Below are positions 36,630-48,700 of a stretch of DNA of 64,000 nt, one piece after another; position 1 is the first letter of the stretch; each line of letters starts with the position of its first letter. The notes beneath the pieces are model-generated. The model was not told the DNA's origin. It did not search any database and was given only the letters and a program-made list of their open reading frames with translations. Source of the DNA: Poa pratensis (taxonomy: Eukaryota; Streptophyta; Magnoliopsida; Poales; Poaceae); contig CAMZMU010000041.1 of NCBI GenBank assembly GCA_947311845.1, positions 135,994,542 to 136,058,541 on the forward strand. Direction: 5' to 3'. The translations under genes and the position numbers were made by a program.

Positions 36630-37292
36630 AACCACAAATGATCCACTAGATCATTTTAAAGTTGATTATGGACATCTTCATCATGGATGATCTCCGTATG
36701 CATGGCGAGAACAAGCATGTTGTGCATGATCACACAAGCAAACCTCCCACATCGTATATGTGGACAGACAATAGCACAATGTCGCTATCCATGATCTATG
36801 TGAATCAAAAAAATCAATCAACAATCACCAACACCGGAAAATTTCTAAATTTTGAAGCCTACCAGTCAAGCGGCCGAACACCTTGCGGGTAATGCGGGCG
36901 TGCGACATCGAGTAATCGCCATTTTGTTTTGTACGGTTTACGCGAGGGCCACGCATGCCGCAAGGAACACTCGTACTGCACATAACGACGCTGCATGCTG
37001 CTGACTCACTCACTGGCTCGTGCACGGATCGATCATGTGCTGCAACCGCTCCTCCCCACGTGGTTACGTACTCCAATCCGTCCGCTTCGATGTTCGATCT
37101 CGCCGATTCGGATCCGATCGACCAAGCTCGTTTGTATCGTACGTACAGCTTGGTCGTCTCTCCGGTCGTCGTCGTCATTTTCTTTTTCTGAAGCTACTTA
37201 AGCCCATGTTGTTATGTCCGGTTTAGTTGCCCCTACCTCTCTTGATTTGATCATGGTTATATTTTTTTACTGTATTGATCATGGTTATATTA
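36630..37292. other. Between transposons, no gene seen
   Basis: Short frames on both strands only; a CGTCGTCGTC run near 37165. No recognised function. Confidence 0.35.
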
Positions 37293-39354
37293 TCTCTACT
37301 ATATTAAAGCAGGCTCGGTGGTGTCCGTGTTCCGTGGTACGTCGTACCATCCTAGCCAGCCGTGGAGCGATCCCGCGCCAATGAGAACCGCTGCACACAA
37401 AAAAAACGCAAGACGAGGCAAACAACGTGCTGCACATCTCTCTCCCAATTTCTGAACCTCCATCGCTTTCCTAGGAAATCGCTCCCCCACGACTCGCAGC
37501 TCGGGTGGGGAACCGCCGGCCCAGACGGAGGTCAAGTTTGTCCCGCGGCGCGCTGCAGGCGCCGTGCCTGAACTCCCCGCCGTCACTCCGCGCGTCGTCG
37601 AGATCCGCGCCAGAGAGAACATGCGTCGCCACCTCCATCTACCATACGCGAGCCGCACACGCCCGTCCCTCTGTAGATCAGCGCCGATGAACCGGGGATC
37701 GGGGTCGCGCCGCCGGTCGCACAGTGGCAGACGTGAGCCAAACGGATCGCGTGGCAAAATTATGTTTGTTCCCGACTTTACAGTATTCCTCGATAGCTAA
37801 TAGTTAAATTTCTTAATTATAGATATTGCACTTGTTTCTTTTCTGCTTATACACGGATGCTAATTTGGAGCAAGTACAGTAAACCTTTATGTCATGTATT
37901 TATCTCTTGCACTCATGTTTAATTTCCAAGCGTTTTTCATTTTCTTTTTAACATAAAAACTGAGTAATAGTTTCTGCCACTCGATTCACATCTGAGTTAA
38001 TTTGGCCCACTCGGTTGATTTACAATGGGTTCATTTTCTTTGTAGTGATACTACATATGTGATATGATAGCTTACTTTTTAATCCCAGAATTATTGGCGT
38101 TGTATTGAATATTCATGTTATGCAACTATATATTTGCACAAATAGATGATTTAGCAATGCTTCTAGCACATATCCACACAGTATTATCAACTTTCTTTTA
38201 ACATAAGAAGGTATATTAAACATTTCTCTTTAGAACAGAAATATCCAATTCAGAACAGAGAGGAGAGCAGTGATAGTATTTTTTTTTGCCTCCTTCGTCG
38301 GTGATACTTATCGTACATATAGAGGTAATAATGTACCCTGATACATCTTCCACTGCAATTATGCAGGCATTTGTGGACATAGCTGGTTTGGTCTTCTCTT
38401 CTAACTTAATTCCACGACACCCTGTTTGGATAATTGATGACGATGATGAGACGGAATTTTTGATGATGGGGCAAAGACTTTGGTAATCTTGGTGACCTTG
38501 GTCTAATCTTGGTTGGAGGAGACAACTTGGACATGGATGCCAAGAAGAGAAATCAGATTTCTGTATACATTAAGGTAATCTTTTTTTTGCTACTTTAATT
38601 CTTGCACCGTTCTCCGGCTGTTGTTGCTAATTAGATATTGTTAAAAAAATAGTTTACTCTACAAACTATTTTGTTGTTGTTCAAGGCAATGCCCGCATGG
38701 CAATATATAATGCAAGATAGAACAAACAGGTTTAGTTTAATAGATTTATTTTGTATTTTGCAAAGTGGATTTGCTCCTACGTATTCTATCTCTTGTCTTC
38801 CGTGTGTGAAGTTTCAGGTCACAACACAAGTTGGCCACATGCAATATTCCCCTTTTTTTCCTGATAAGTCGTTTGGATGCATAATGCAAAAGAAGCTCAA
38901 TTATGTTTTTTGTCGGCTCATGCAACAACATGATAAATCTCTATGTTGGCCACTGTATTTACTAAAAATACTTCAGATGTGCCACATGCGACAGTGATGG
39001 TGATGCGAGGCAGGGGAGCAGGAAGAGCCAGAGCAGTGGCGGTGCACCAATACCAATGGAGGAGCCAAGGCTTAAGCAACGGCCGTGAACCGAATGAAGA
39101 TAGTAGAGGATGGTTTGGATATGGCGTCGAGGATGTTACTCTCATAGCCTATCAGGAGCATGCTCGCATGACAACTTGGACATGAATACCATATCTTATT
39201 ATATCTTTTATCAAATACGTTCAAGCAGAGAAGAATCTTACTTTTTTAAGAAATACTATGTGTTATCTATTCAATATACATACTTTTCACATGTTTACAT
39301 ATGCAACGAGGAAAGAAGTCAATGAACCGGGACAACGCACGGACACTCAGCTAG
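37293..39354 (+). mobile_element. Non-autonomous Helitron (2.1 kb) with gene-like insert
   Basis: 5' end TCTCTACTATATTAAAGCAG preceded by A; 3' end ACAACGCACGGACACTCAG then CTAG followed by T. The terminal rules match Helitrons and the tail resembles those ending at 2866 and 36156. The GC-rich segment about 37340-37780 has open frames on both strands (152 codons on the minus strand) and may be captured genic DNA; no domain was recognised. No Rep/helicase. Confidence 0.75.
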
Positions 39355-39641
39355 TCTGTATAGTTTAATACATGGATGTACATAATGCACAGTGGACGCA
39401 CGTACGTGCCAGAGACGGGCAGAAGATGATCTCTCTGTCTTTCTCTCAAAGGCTCAATATATACAGGACACGAACAAAGAAACACGACGGATTCATTTGT
39501 TTCCGTTCCTTGTTTATCGATCGATGGTGTTTAACTTAGGGACATGTCTTTGTGGAACCCGGTCAGGCTGAATGGCTGATCCTTTTTTTTTGTCACTGTT
39601 ATCTGCATGCATATTCCTAAGCCAAATGATGTCATCGCGAG

Positions 39642-39805
39642 CAGGGGTGGAGCTGCTTGGTCTGACCATGATGATCATGGTTCAAAAAAAAATTTAGCCT
39701 TACTTACACCCTAAAAAGGCATTTTTGCACCAGGTTAGCACACCAAGTGTGCATCAGCCAGTCTCGGAGGGCATCATGGTTAATGTTACTCCAGCTCCGC
39801 CCCTG
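39642..39805. mobile_element. hAT-type MITE (164 bp)
   Basis: Ends CAGGGGTGGAGCTGC and CCAGCTCCGCCCCTG, flanked by ATCGCGAG and GTCGCGAG (8-bp target duplication, one mismatch). Related by its termini to the MITE at 13943-14098. Confidence 0.85.
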
Positions 39806-40017
39806 GTCGCGAGCTGACATATGGTGGGTGTCTAGAAAATCCAGGAAACTCTTTTTGCCAATAGAGAGGCTCTTGTATTCTAGGATCATCGTTGTAAATT
39901 CAGCACACAAAATTTCGAACTCCAACTTTGGCGTCCTACATGTCTCGTAAAACAGGGTTGCGTGAGCGCACATGAGTGAAGTGCCAGTGCTGTAGTAGTG
40001 ATCGGTGTTTAAAATTA

Positions 40018-40060
40018 CTAGATGATACCCTGCGCTTTGCTGCGGGACATTTTAGGATGG
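40018..40060 (-). mobile_element. Possible Helitron 3' end (minus orientation)
   Basis: On the minus strand, TCCCGCAGCAAAGCGCAGGG followed by TATCATCTAG and T resembles the hairpin-plus-CTAG terminus of another grass Helitron type. No matching 5' end was found to the right, so only the terminus is claimed. Confidence 0.3.
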
Positions 40061-42400
40061 AAAAAATTGAAAGGAACAACATCTATAATTCAGTTTTCAT
40101 ACTAACTGCACTGGTATATAAACTCCCACAATCCATATGTCCGTACAAAAAAAGAACTAAAATTTTTGTAGCACACGTGTTGCTCTACTTTTATCATGTT
40201 GTTTAGAGATGATAATAGATGAAATAAGTTTAGTTCTAACAATTACACTAAAATGGCAACATCTAAATAAATAAATAAATTAATAAGAAATATTTTTGCC
40301 TTCTTGAGTGTCATGTAAAAAGAAGATTTATAATTAACTACTACATAATTTCTTGCACTACAAAAGAAAGACGTTAGGCCACCCTCTTTTCTTTTCCGCA
40401 TCAAGCCTTCTTGTACAATCGGCTAAAATTTACCACACTAATCCGATTGCTGGAATGTACAAAGAAATAATGGTGACACTGATACTTGATACAGACGTTG
40501 AAATAATTATGTTTAAGAAAACTGCTGGCAAAGTTTTGCTTTGACGCACATGAATCTGCTTGCACTCTCCAAGTCTACATTTGTCAGTGTGCTAATCAAT
40601 GTAAGATCATCAGTAGACCAAATTGGTGAAAGATCTGTAAGATAATGTTCATAACAATGGCTCAATCAATTCTAAGCAGTTGTGAAAGTACAAATTGCAG
40701 ATGGTGGTGTCAAAAGTTTCAGAAACCTGACCAACATGAGAAGCTTTGAAATAGTCCTTGAGATTCATGTATGCAAAATGTTAGCTTGAAAACATAAAGA
40801 CGGAATCGGTAATGCATTGTGTAGTCTGATTCCCTGACATGTAGTAGTTGTCTTATCTGTATCGATTTCAAGTACTAAGTGTGAACCTTTCACTTCACAT
40901 TTCTGTCTATATACTTCCCTTACATGCTGCTGAAATGAGACAATGAGAAGCAGAGTTGGACTCTTCAGAAATCACGATGACAATCCAGAGGAAGCGGCGG
41001 TTTGCCTAGTCCAAGAGGCTGGCCAGTTAAGCTCCAAACAGAAAGTGTTGTCGATCTAAATAAAAACTAAATGAAAAAACGCAATTCGAACATGTAGCGA
41101 ATCAATCAATAAAAGCCAACAATGAGCCAGAACGTTCATTCATGTGGTAGCTAGTCAAGATTGTAGTTCGAATAGCACTGTGCCACATATTGACATGAAG
41201 GTGGAGGCCATCTGCCCACCGCTCATGCTACACCGACGCATCCTGCAATACAAAATACAGAACACAAATCAATACAGTTTTTTAGAGAGAGTGAAAAGCC
41301 GTACTAAGAGACAGCCAACTCCAGTCTCGATTCAAACCATTTGCAGGCTTAGATGTATCAGCATGAGACGCAGAAGAATTGGGGCGGTCAGCAGGGATCG
41401 AATGGAGGAGCAGCATGGTAGCTGATTGTCAGACACGAACGGTTGCCGGAGAAAGCAGAAGGGCGTGCGAGAAGGAGCCGCGCAGGGAGGAGGCGGTGCG
41501 TGCTCCTGCTACCGCTGCGAGGATTATGTAGGAGGTGAAGGATACGAAGGCTAAGGGGCGCGCGGTGGCAGACCAAAAACGCGGAGGCCCATGGATACAG
41601 TTGTGATATGCACGACGCTTGAGCGGCTTCGGGAATAATATGGAAACTATGTTTACAGAAGAGGTTAGTGGGATGATCCGGATGACATGGACCAATTAGA
41701 GGATCGCTGATGTGGATAGGCTGCATGTTAAGAGAATTCCTTGTAGTGGGTCTTTGCTATTTAGATATAGAAGATTAATCCAGATGGGCTTGAGTAATGA
41801 GCCTAATGAGCCTGATTGGACAATCGGCCTGGTCCATCCAAACGCGACTGTCATGCAATTTCAGGCTTCCACATCCGAGGCAATTCCTATATAGCCCATT
41901 TGGTTTGGTTTTTAAATTTCGTTGTCTTTTTTTCTTCTTTTGGTTTTCCTTCGTTTTCTTGTGTTTCTGTTACTCGTTTTCTTTTTGGAATACTCTTTAC
42001 CGCAGCCGGCTGTAGCTACAGCCGGTTCCTACCGTCGCCCGCATCGTGCTGCTACCGTCTGCTCCACTACTTCTTCTCCGCATCTTTGCCTCCACTGCTT
42101 GGCTGCTGACTGCTGCTCCTTTCCCATGGCTCTGACGGCTGTGCTCGTCCCCCTTCTCCAGTGAGCGGCTCCCCCTCTCTATCCTCTAGTTCCGGCGAGC
42201 AGGCCCATCCCTCTTGCCCTAAAGTGGTGGTTTCGAAGGGGCATAGATGATGAACTCCATCCCTCTTACACACATGACCCCCATGTGTGTAACAAGCCTG
42301 CACATGAATTAGCTGCTATAGGGCTGGCTGGTGCATCCGATTACACCAAGTGTGGGAGGACCATGTCCCTGACTATGTAAGCAGGGCGTTGTACGGTGAT
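40061..42400. other. Upstream of NOT3, no gene seen
   Basis: Mixed AT-rich sequence with GC-richer blocks at 41400-41700 and 42000-42250. Open frames are short or Leu/Ser-rich and match nothing I know. A perfect 20-bp palindrome (CCGGCTGTAG and its complement) lies at 42006-42025. Confidence 0.35.
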
Positions 42401-42724
42401 TCTACCATCCAAGTTTAATTTTTTATTTTTGAGACAAACCGTCCAAGTTTAATGGAATGTCAGCTTTCCCAAGTAAAAAAAAAAATGGGCCTAGTGGCCC
42501 AAATCAACACTCGACCCACGAAAGCACGACCCTATGGTCCCTATCACGTCGGCCGACGTGGTTAGTCCGATGGGGCCAGGCCACCACGCGACCCATCCGA
42601 ATAAACGCACCCGGCCGAAAATCCATCGTCTCCTTTCCCCGGCTCCCCTCCTCCAGTCTCCACTCTCCGTTTACTCGCTCCCAAATCGTAAACCCTAGCC
42701 TCGCCTCCCGTCGGATTGGATGCC

Positions 42725-45700
42725 ATGGGCGCCAGCCGGAAGCTGCAGGGCGAGATCGACCGCGTCCTCAAGAAGGTCCAGGAGGGCGTCGACGTCTTCG
42801 ACAGCATCTGGAACAAGGCACGCACGCGTCTCCCTCCCTCTTCCCTCATTTCCGCTGTTGTTCCCACGATTTCGTCTGTCTGATGAACACGTTTTTTTGG
42901 GGGGCAGGTCTACGACACCGAGAATGCCAACCAGAAGGAGAAGTTCGAGGCCGACCTCAAGAAGGAGATCAAGAAGCTGCAGCGCTACAGGGACCAGATC
43001 AAGACCTGGATCCAGTCCAGCGAGATCAAGGACAAGAAGGTCCGTCAGCTCCCGCGCCTCAACCCTTCCACACACACGCCCTAGCCTTTTCTATTACCGC
43101 TTCTGTATATATCTACCGTGTTGTTTGGAAGTGCTGTTGATGCAATGCGCTGCTGTTTCCTGGGAATTTTGTGCTGCCGCAAGCTATTCTGTTTAGTCAA
43201 CTCCATATGTATCTCTGTGACACTGTTACCATGCGGGTCGGAACTGATCAAGGAACTTAAATAGTTGTCAATAGTAACCTTGTCGGAGGAAGGATGATGC
43301 ACCCTTAAATTTATCACTTCTATGAGCATGCTGTTGCCTGCCTAGCTTGCTGCATCAGCCTGCTATCTATACCCGGTCTTGTGGCCTAGGAGTAGGATGA
43401 AAAGATGTTTTCATTCTTTTACCTGATGTGACTCCCCACGTTCTTTGGTTGTTTTGTCGTTAGTAGGCGTGTTGTCTTGTAATTTCTCTTATAGCAACTA
43501 GCAAATATGCTATACTACAATCATGATGAGCATGCTGAGAGTGCATTTGGACGTGTGTGAATCCAGCCAGTGCTTCTGTATTTGTCTTTACATTGATACT
43601 CTTGGTCGATTCTGGTTTAGGACTCACTCGTAATCGTGTACTTGCAATGCACGTCTCGACTAATGCACACAGTTTCTTAGTGTGAGGGGCTTTCCAAACA
43701 ATGGATTAATTGGTAATTTATCGAGGACTTCCAAATATTTGAAACTGATTGTGAGCCTCCCAATTTTATTGTGATGTGATGTGCAACATTATTGGAACAC
43801 CATAACGCTGTTTGATTTAGGTAGTTTCATGGCTAGGATCCTCTGGATCTGCCACAACCTGTGTTTTTATTTATTTTCAAATAGAGATGCAGATATTTTA
43901 AATTTGTCCATATTTTACCTTAAGGATAGACCTTCCTTGACAATTGGAACGATATGGTTTATATTCTTCTGAAATAAATTTGATATGATTTTTATTATGA
44001 TTGTGTGGATACGAAATCATAACTGCGCTTGAGGTGATGTTGTGCATAATGATATTCTAAATGGTATAAGAATAACAGTGAATTGTTTTTTTCTAACACC
44101 AAAAGGAATGAAGCTGAATAAACTACGAACAGTTACAAACACAAAAGGAATGGTAGTAAGAGGCAAAGAGTTTGGATGACGGGTTTTAAATGGATTTATT
44201 TGGGAGATCTCATGGTCTAATATCTGTGTAATGCTGGAACATTATGGATCTCCCTTTGATGTTCAGATTTAAATGTGAGGAAATGTAGTCTATAACTCGG
44301 TTCTGATCTTGTGTTCCAGACTTCCAGTTGTGTTATGACTTATAACTGGATTAAGCTGTTGAACCCACAGCTTTGCGAAGGTATTCTGATTAAGGCAAAC
44401 TTCACTTAGACAACTGTTCAGTGCAATAAGGCAATCTTTAGAGTGCCCAGCAGAGTTTAGGAGTTTCTAGGACCCTGAAGTTCTCTCTGACCTGCAAGGT
44501 CAAACAAGCTTTTTAACGGAGTTGCTAAATCAACACCACACTTTTGGTTCTGGTCTTCTGGAGGCGATGCAATTGCTATTTTTTGCTTGTTAATTCGTTA
44601 CCTAATTGTTTTAATCATCCCTTTCTTGCCAACTGAAAGAATTGTTTGCTCCATTTTACTGTTTGCAACCCAGTTTCAGCATATTAATTATGCTATTATA
44701 TGTATGATGCATTTTTGCTTTGTGAATTGAAGAATGTTCTACTGAAGAAATATGGTAGGATTCTTGATTGTAGTTGTTTGTTTACAGCAGCAGTGTTCTT
44801 TTGGTTCAATATTATTTGTGGTTTGGGCCATCGTATTTCTTTTTATGTTATCATTTTAAGTTGGGCGTAGTCTTTTTGTTCTGGGTTTAATCCATTTGTG
44901 ATATATGTTGACATAGGTTAGTGCCTCTTATGAGCAGGCTCTCATGGATGCCCGCAAGCAGATTGAACGCGAAATGGAACGATTTAAGGTCTGTGAGAAG
45001 GAAACTAAAACCAAGGCCTTTTCGAAGGAAGGCTTAGGTCAACAACCAAAAACTGTAAGCACTCGGTCTCCTTTCTACTGGTTATCACAGTTCTCTAGTT
45101 TTGCTTGTAACATATTCATTTATGTACCTCGTGTTTCCAAGATTGAATACATTTTTTATATTTCTGAAATCTGCTTCTTGTAGTCTTCTAACTGGTTTTC
45201 TTTTTTTGTATCGCACGATTCTTCCTTTTCACTGACTGACATGTTGTAAAATGCTCTAACATTGTTGGTTTAGATTAAGAAACCTGTGGGAATAGTTTAG
45301 TCTCTGCACGCGAGACAAACAACATTGCTATAAGTGTCTTTCGAAAACCCAATACGACTCTATCTGGATCTATACTTTCACTTCACAAATGAGCAGAAGT
45401 AACAAAAGACCAGAAACCAATTACAACGGGCAGTTTAGAAAGTTCATCTATCTATCTTAAGTTATAATCAACGATAGACATCACTGTTTTTTAACATTTG
45501 GTCTAGTTTTACATAATTTTCCTGTCTTCACTATCTGATTAGTGGCTGGTTTCACACGCAGCAGCTTTTCAAGAGTGTGAGCCTTGATCTATGCATTAAT
45601 TGAATCCCTTTTTCTTCAGCTGTTGTGAATCTCAGCAACATTTTTATATGACGCAGGATCCTAGAGAGAAGGCTAAAGCTGAAACAAGAGATTGGCTTAA

Positions 45701-48700
45701 CAGTGTGGTATGTTGGATGCACCTTAAGTTACCCACCACATGTACATTTTGTATTGTTGTTTTTTCTAGAGTTTGTTGTTTGTTCTGATAGACATGGATT
45801 TGCAGATTCTGCCTCATGACTATTGATAATAGACGATGCAGAATTTAGATGACTTATCTCTTTGATCTGATTATTCTGAAAAAGTGAAAATACCACTTGC
45901 ACGCGAACTTGACTTTGCCAATGTTTATTGATATTTGTATCAGTCATTACTGTGTATGTTGCAAAAACGTTTATTGGACTATTCAGAATTTGATGGCTAA
46001 TTTCTTTGATAAGATTACTCTGAAAGTACCACTTGCATTATACTTGACTCTGCTGTTGTTTATTAATATTTCTTTGCACCTCATTACTTTGTGTTTTCCG
46101 CGTTGTTCTATTCTATTTGCTGTATATCGATGCAACATAATATACTTTTGGGTTGTGTTTACAGGTTAGTGATTTGGAAAATCAGATTGATAATTTTGAA
46201 GCAGAGCTTGAAGGACTGTCATTTAAGAAAGGAAAACAAAGACCTCCTCGATTGGTATGACCAGTTGTATAGCATTGCAAACTGATGATGATTTACTGTC
46301 TACTGTACTGAAACTTGTTTCCGACAATCTCTAGTATAGAGGAAGTAATTAAATTATGTATTATCAGGTACATCTGGAGAAATCTATTACACGGCATAAG
46401 GCTCATATAAAGAAATTGGAGTCAATCTTGAGACTCTTGGATAATGATGAGTTGAGTCCTGAGCAAGTCAATGACGTGAAAGATTTCCTAGAAGACTATG
46501 TTGAACGTAACCAGGTGTGATTGTTTTCCAGCTTAGCTGTCTTAATCGCCATTTTTGATATAATTGAGTGAGAAATGTGATAACCTACAAGCACATTGTG
46601 GATCTTTAGTCTGTTCTGACTATTAATCTTTTTATCCAATTCAGGAAGATTTTGATGAATTTAGTGATGTTGAGGATCTGTATAGCACATTACCTATGGA
46701 GAAGGTTGAAGCACTTGAAGACATGGTTTCACTTGCTCCTTCTGTTCTTATTAAGGTGGATCCCGAGCTGTTACTGCTTTGTTTTTGTTTTGTCATTCTG
46801 ATTATGTTAAAAAGAAACAACTGCAAAACTACCAGTTCGTATGTGCTTTCTTATAAATACTGCTAGTCTGCTACATTGGTGGAGATAATTTCTCTACCAT
46901 GTGTTTGAGGTTATGCAGCTCTTCATCTTTTAGTTATATGGGTAATTATATATCTTCCAACATGGCTTTTTTTTGTGTGGCAGGGTGTTGCTGCTATTTC
47001 TACAACTGCGGTTATGAGTACGAAGAGTCCGACAGCAACTTCACCTACTCAGGTACTTGCTATTCAGAATTGGTTATTAATTTGATCACATTCCTGTAGA
47101 ATTAATGGTTGAATATGAATACCCATGCTGTTTGCTAATTTGTCCATTTAATAATAACAGACACTAACAAGATTGAGGAACTATGTCCAGCTAGGTTATA
47201 TCTAATGTATACTTGTCAATATGCTGATTTACCAACCTTTCCTCCCTTTTGTTCAGGCTACTGTACCAACAACCTCACAAGGGACATCACAAGATCAAGC
47301 AGAGGAAATAACTTCTCTAGAAAGTAATCCTGAATCGGTGCCACAAACACCACCTCCGAAAGTTGGAAACCTGGGACCTTCAGTACCAGTTGTGCCCACT
47401 GTCATTAGTACCACTGCTGCAGCTGTTTCTGTTTTGGCAGATACCATTAGTTCCCCAGGCCCAGTACGACCATCTATTCCTACCACAGTACCCACAATGT
47501 TCTCTGCTTCTGCTCCTGTTCGAAGTGCTCCAGAGAGCATGCCTACTGTTACTTCAACTCCTGCAAACTCATCTAGTGCCTTGAAGGATGATGATAGCAT
47601 GAACTTTCCTCCACGTAGACCGTCTCCTGCAATTAGTGACATTGGTCTTGGCAGGGGTATTACTCGTGGGTTAAATAGTCAGTCACTAGGTGCTGCTCCC
47701 ATAAGTGCAGGTCCAGTTCCAGGAAATGGTTCGATTGGTGCAATTCCTGCAATAAATGACTTGTCCAAAAGAAACATATTGAATACTGACGAGAGAGTTA
47801 TCAGTGGTGGTCTTTCTCAGCAGTTGGTTTCACCTCTTGGTAATAAGGTTCAACCGCAGCCAGTTCTGAGGACCAACGATGCAATTAGCTCTGATTCTAA
47901 TAACACCAGTGAAAGTACCATTCTTGGAGGAAGAGTCTTTTCTCCTCCAGTTGTTTCTGGTGTTCAGTGGAGGTCTCAGGCTCCTGCTGGTTTTCAAAAT
48001 CAAAGTGAAACTGTACGTGCCTTTGACCCTGTTAATTTCTGAATTCAACTGTCCTCTTCCAAATGTTGTCATTAATCACAAGAACTTTTTAGGCAAGTCA
48101 GATATATAAGTAGTTCAGTAAATATTTCAGTTTTCTTAAGTCTTTGAAGTTTCAGCTTAGTCAAATCATATGGAGATTTATTTTGAGCTTTTATATTGTA
48201 CCATTTGTGAACTCTTGTTTTTGTATCATGATGCATGCAAATAACGTGCTTTCCCTCTTGTAGATTTTTATTAATGCCTCATTGTGTCAAAATATATTAG
48301 TATGATTGTAGAAATATAGGACATTTACTTGCTCATATTTTCAGGCACAGTTTCGTGGAAGACCAGAGGTTGCTGACCATAGGGAGAAATATTTGCAAAG
48401 TCAAAGATTGCAAGTACCGCAGCAGCAAGGCAACCTTCCTAATGTTTCTAATGTTTCGGGTACAAGTCAGAAGCAGTTTTCTACCAGCCGCCAAATCCCC
48501 TCTTACAACAGGTTGTTCCTGCTGTTACCATATATAAATAAAAAATGTTACATAGGTGCACAAAATATCTCAAGGCTTTCCTTTAGTCAAGAAGCATAAA
48601 ATAGTTGAATAGGTGCATTTCTACTTCAAAGTCTTCTTCTAGGTTGACATCTAGTGCAATCTCCTCTTTAGATGCTATTATGCTAATCGTTCCTTTACTA

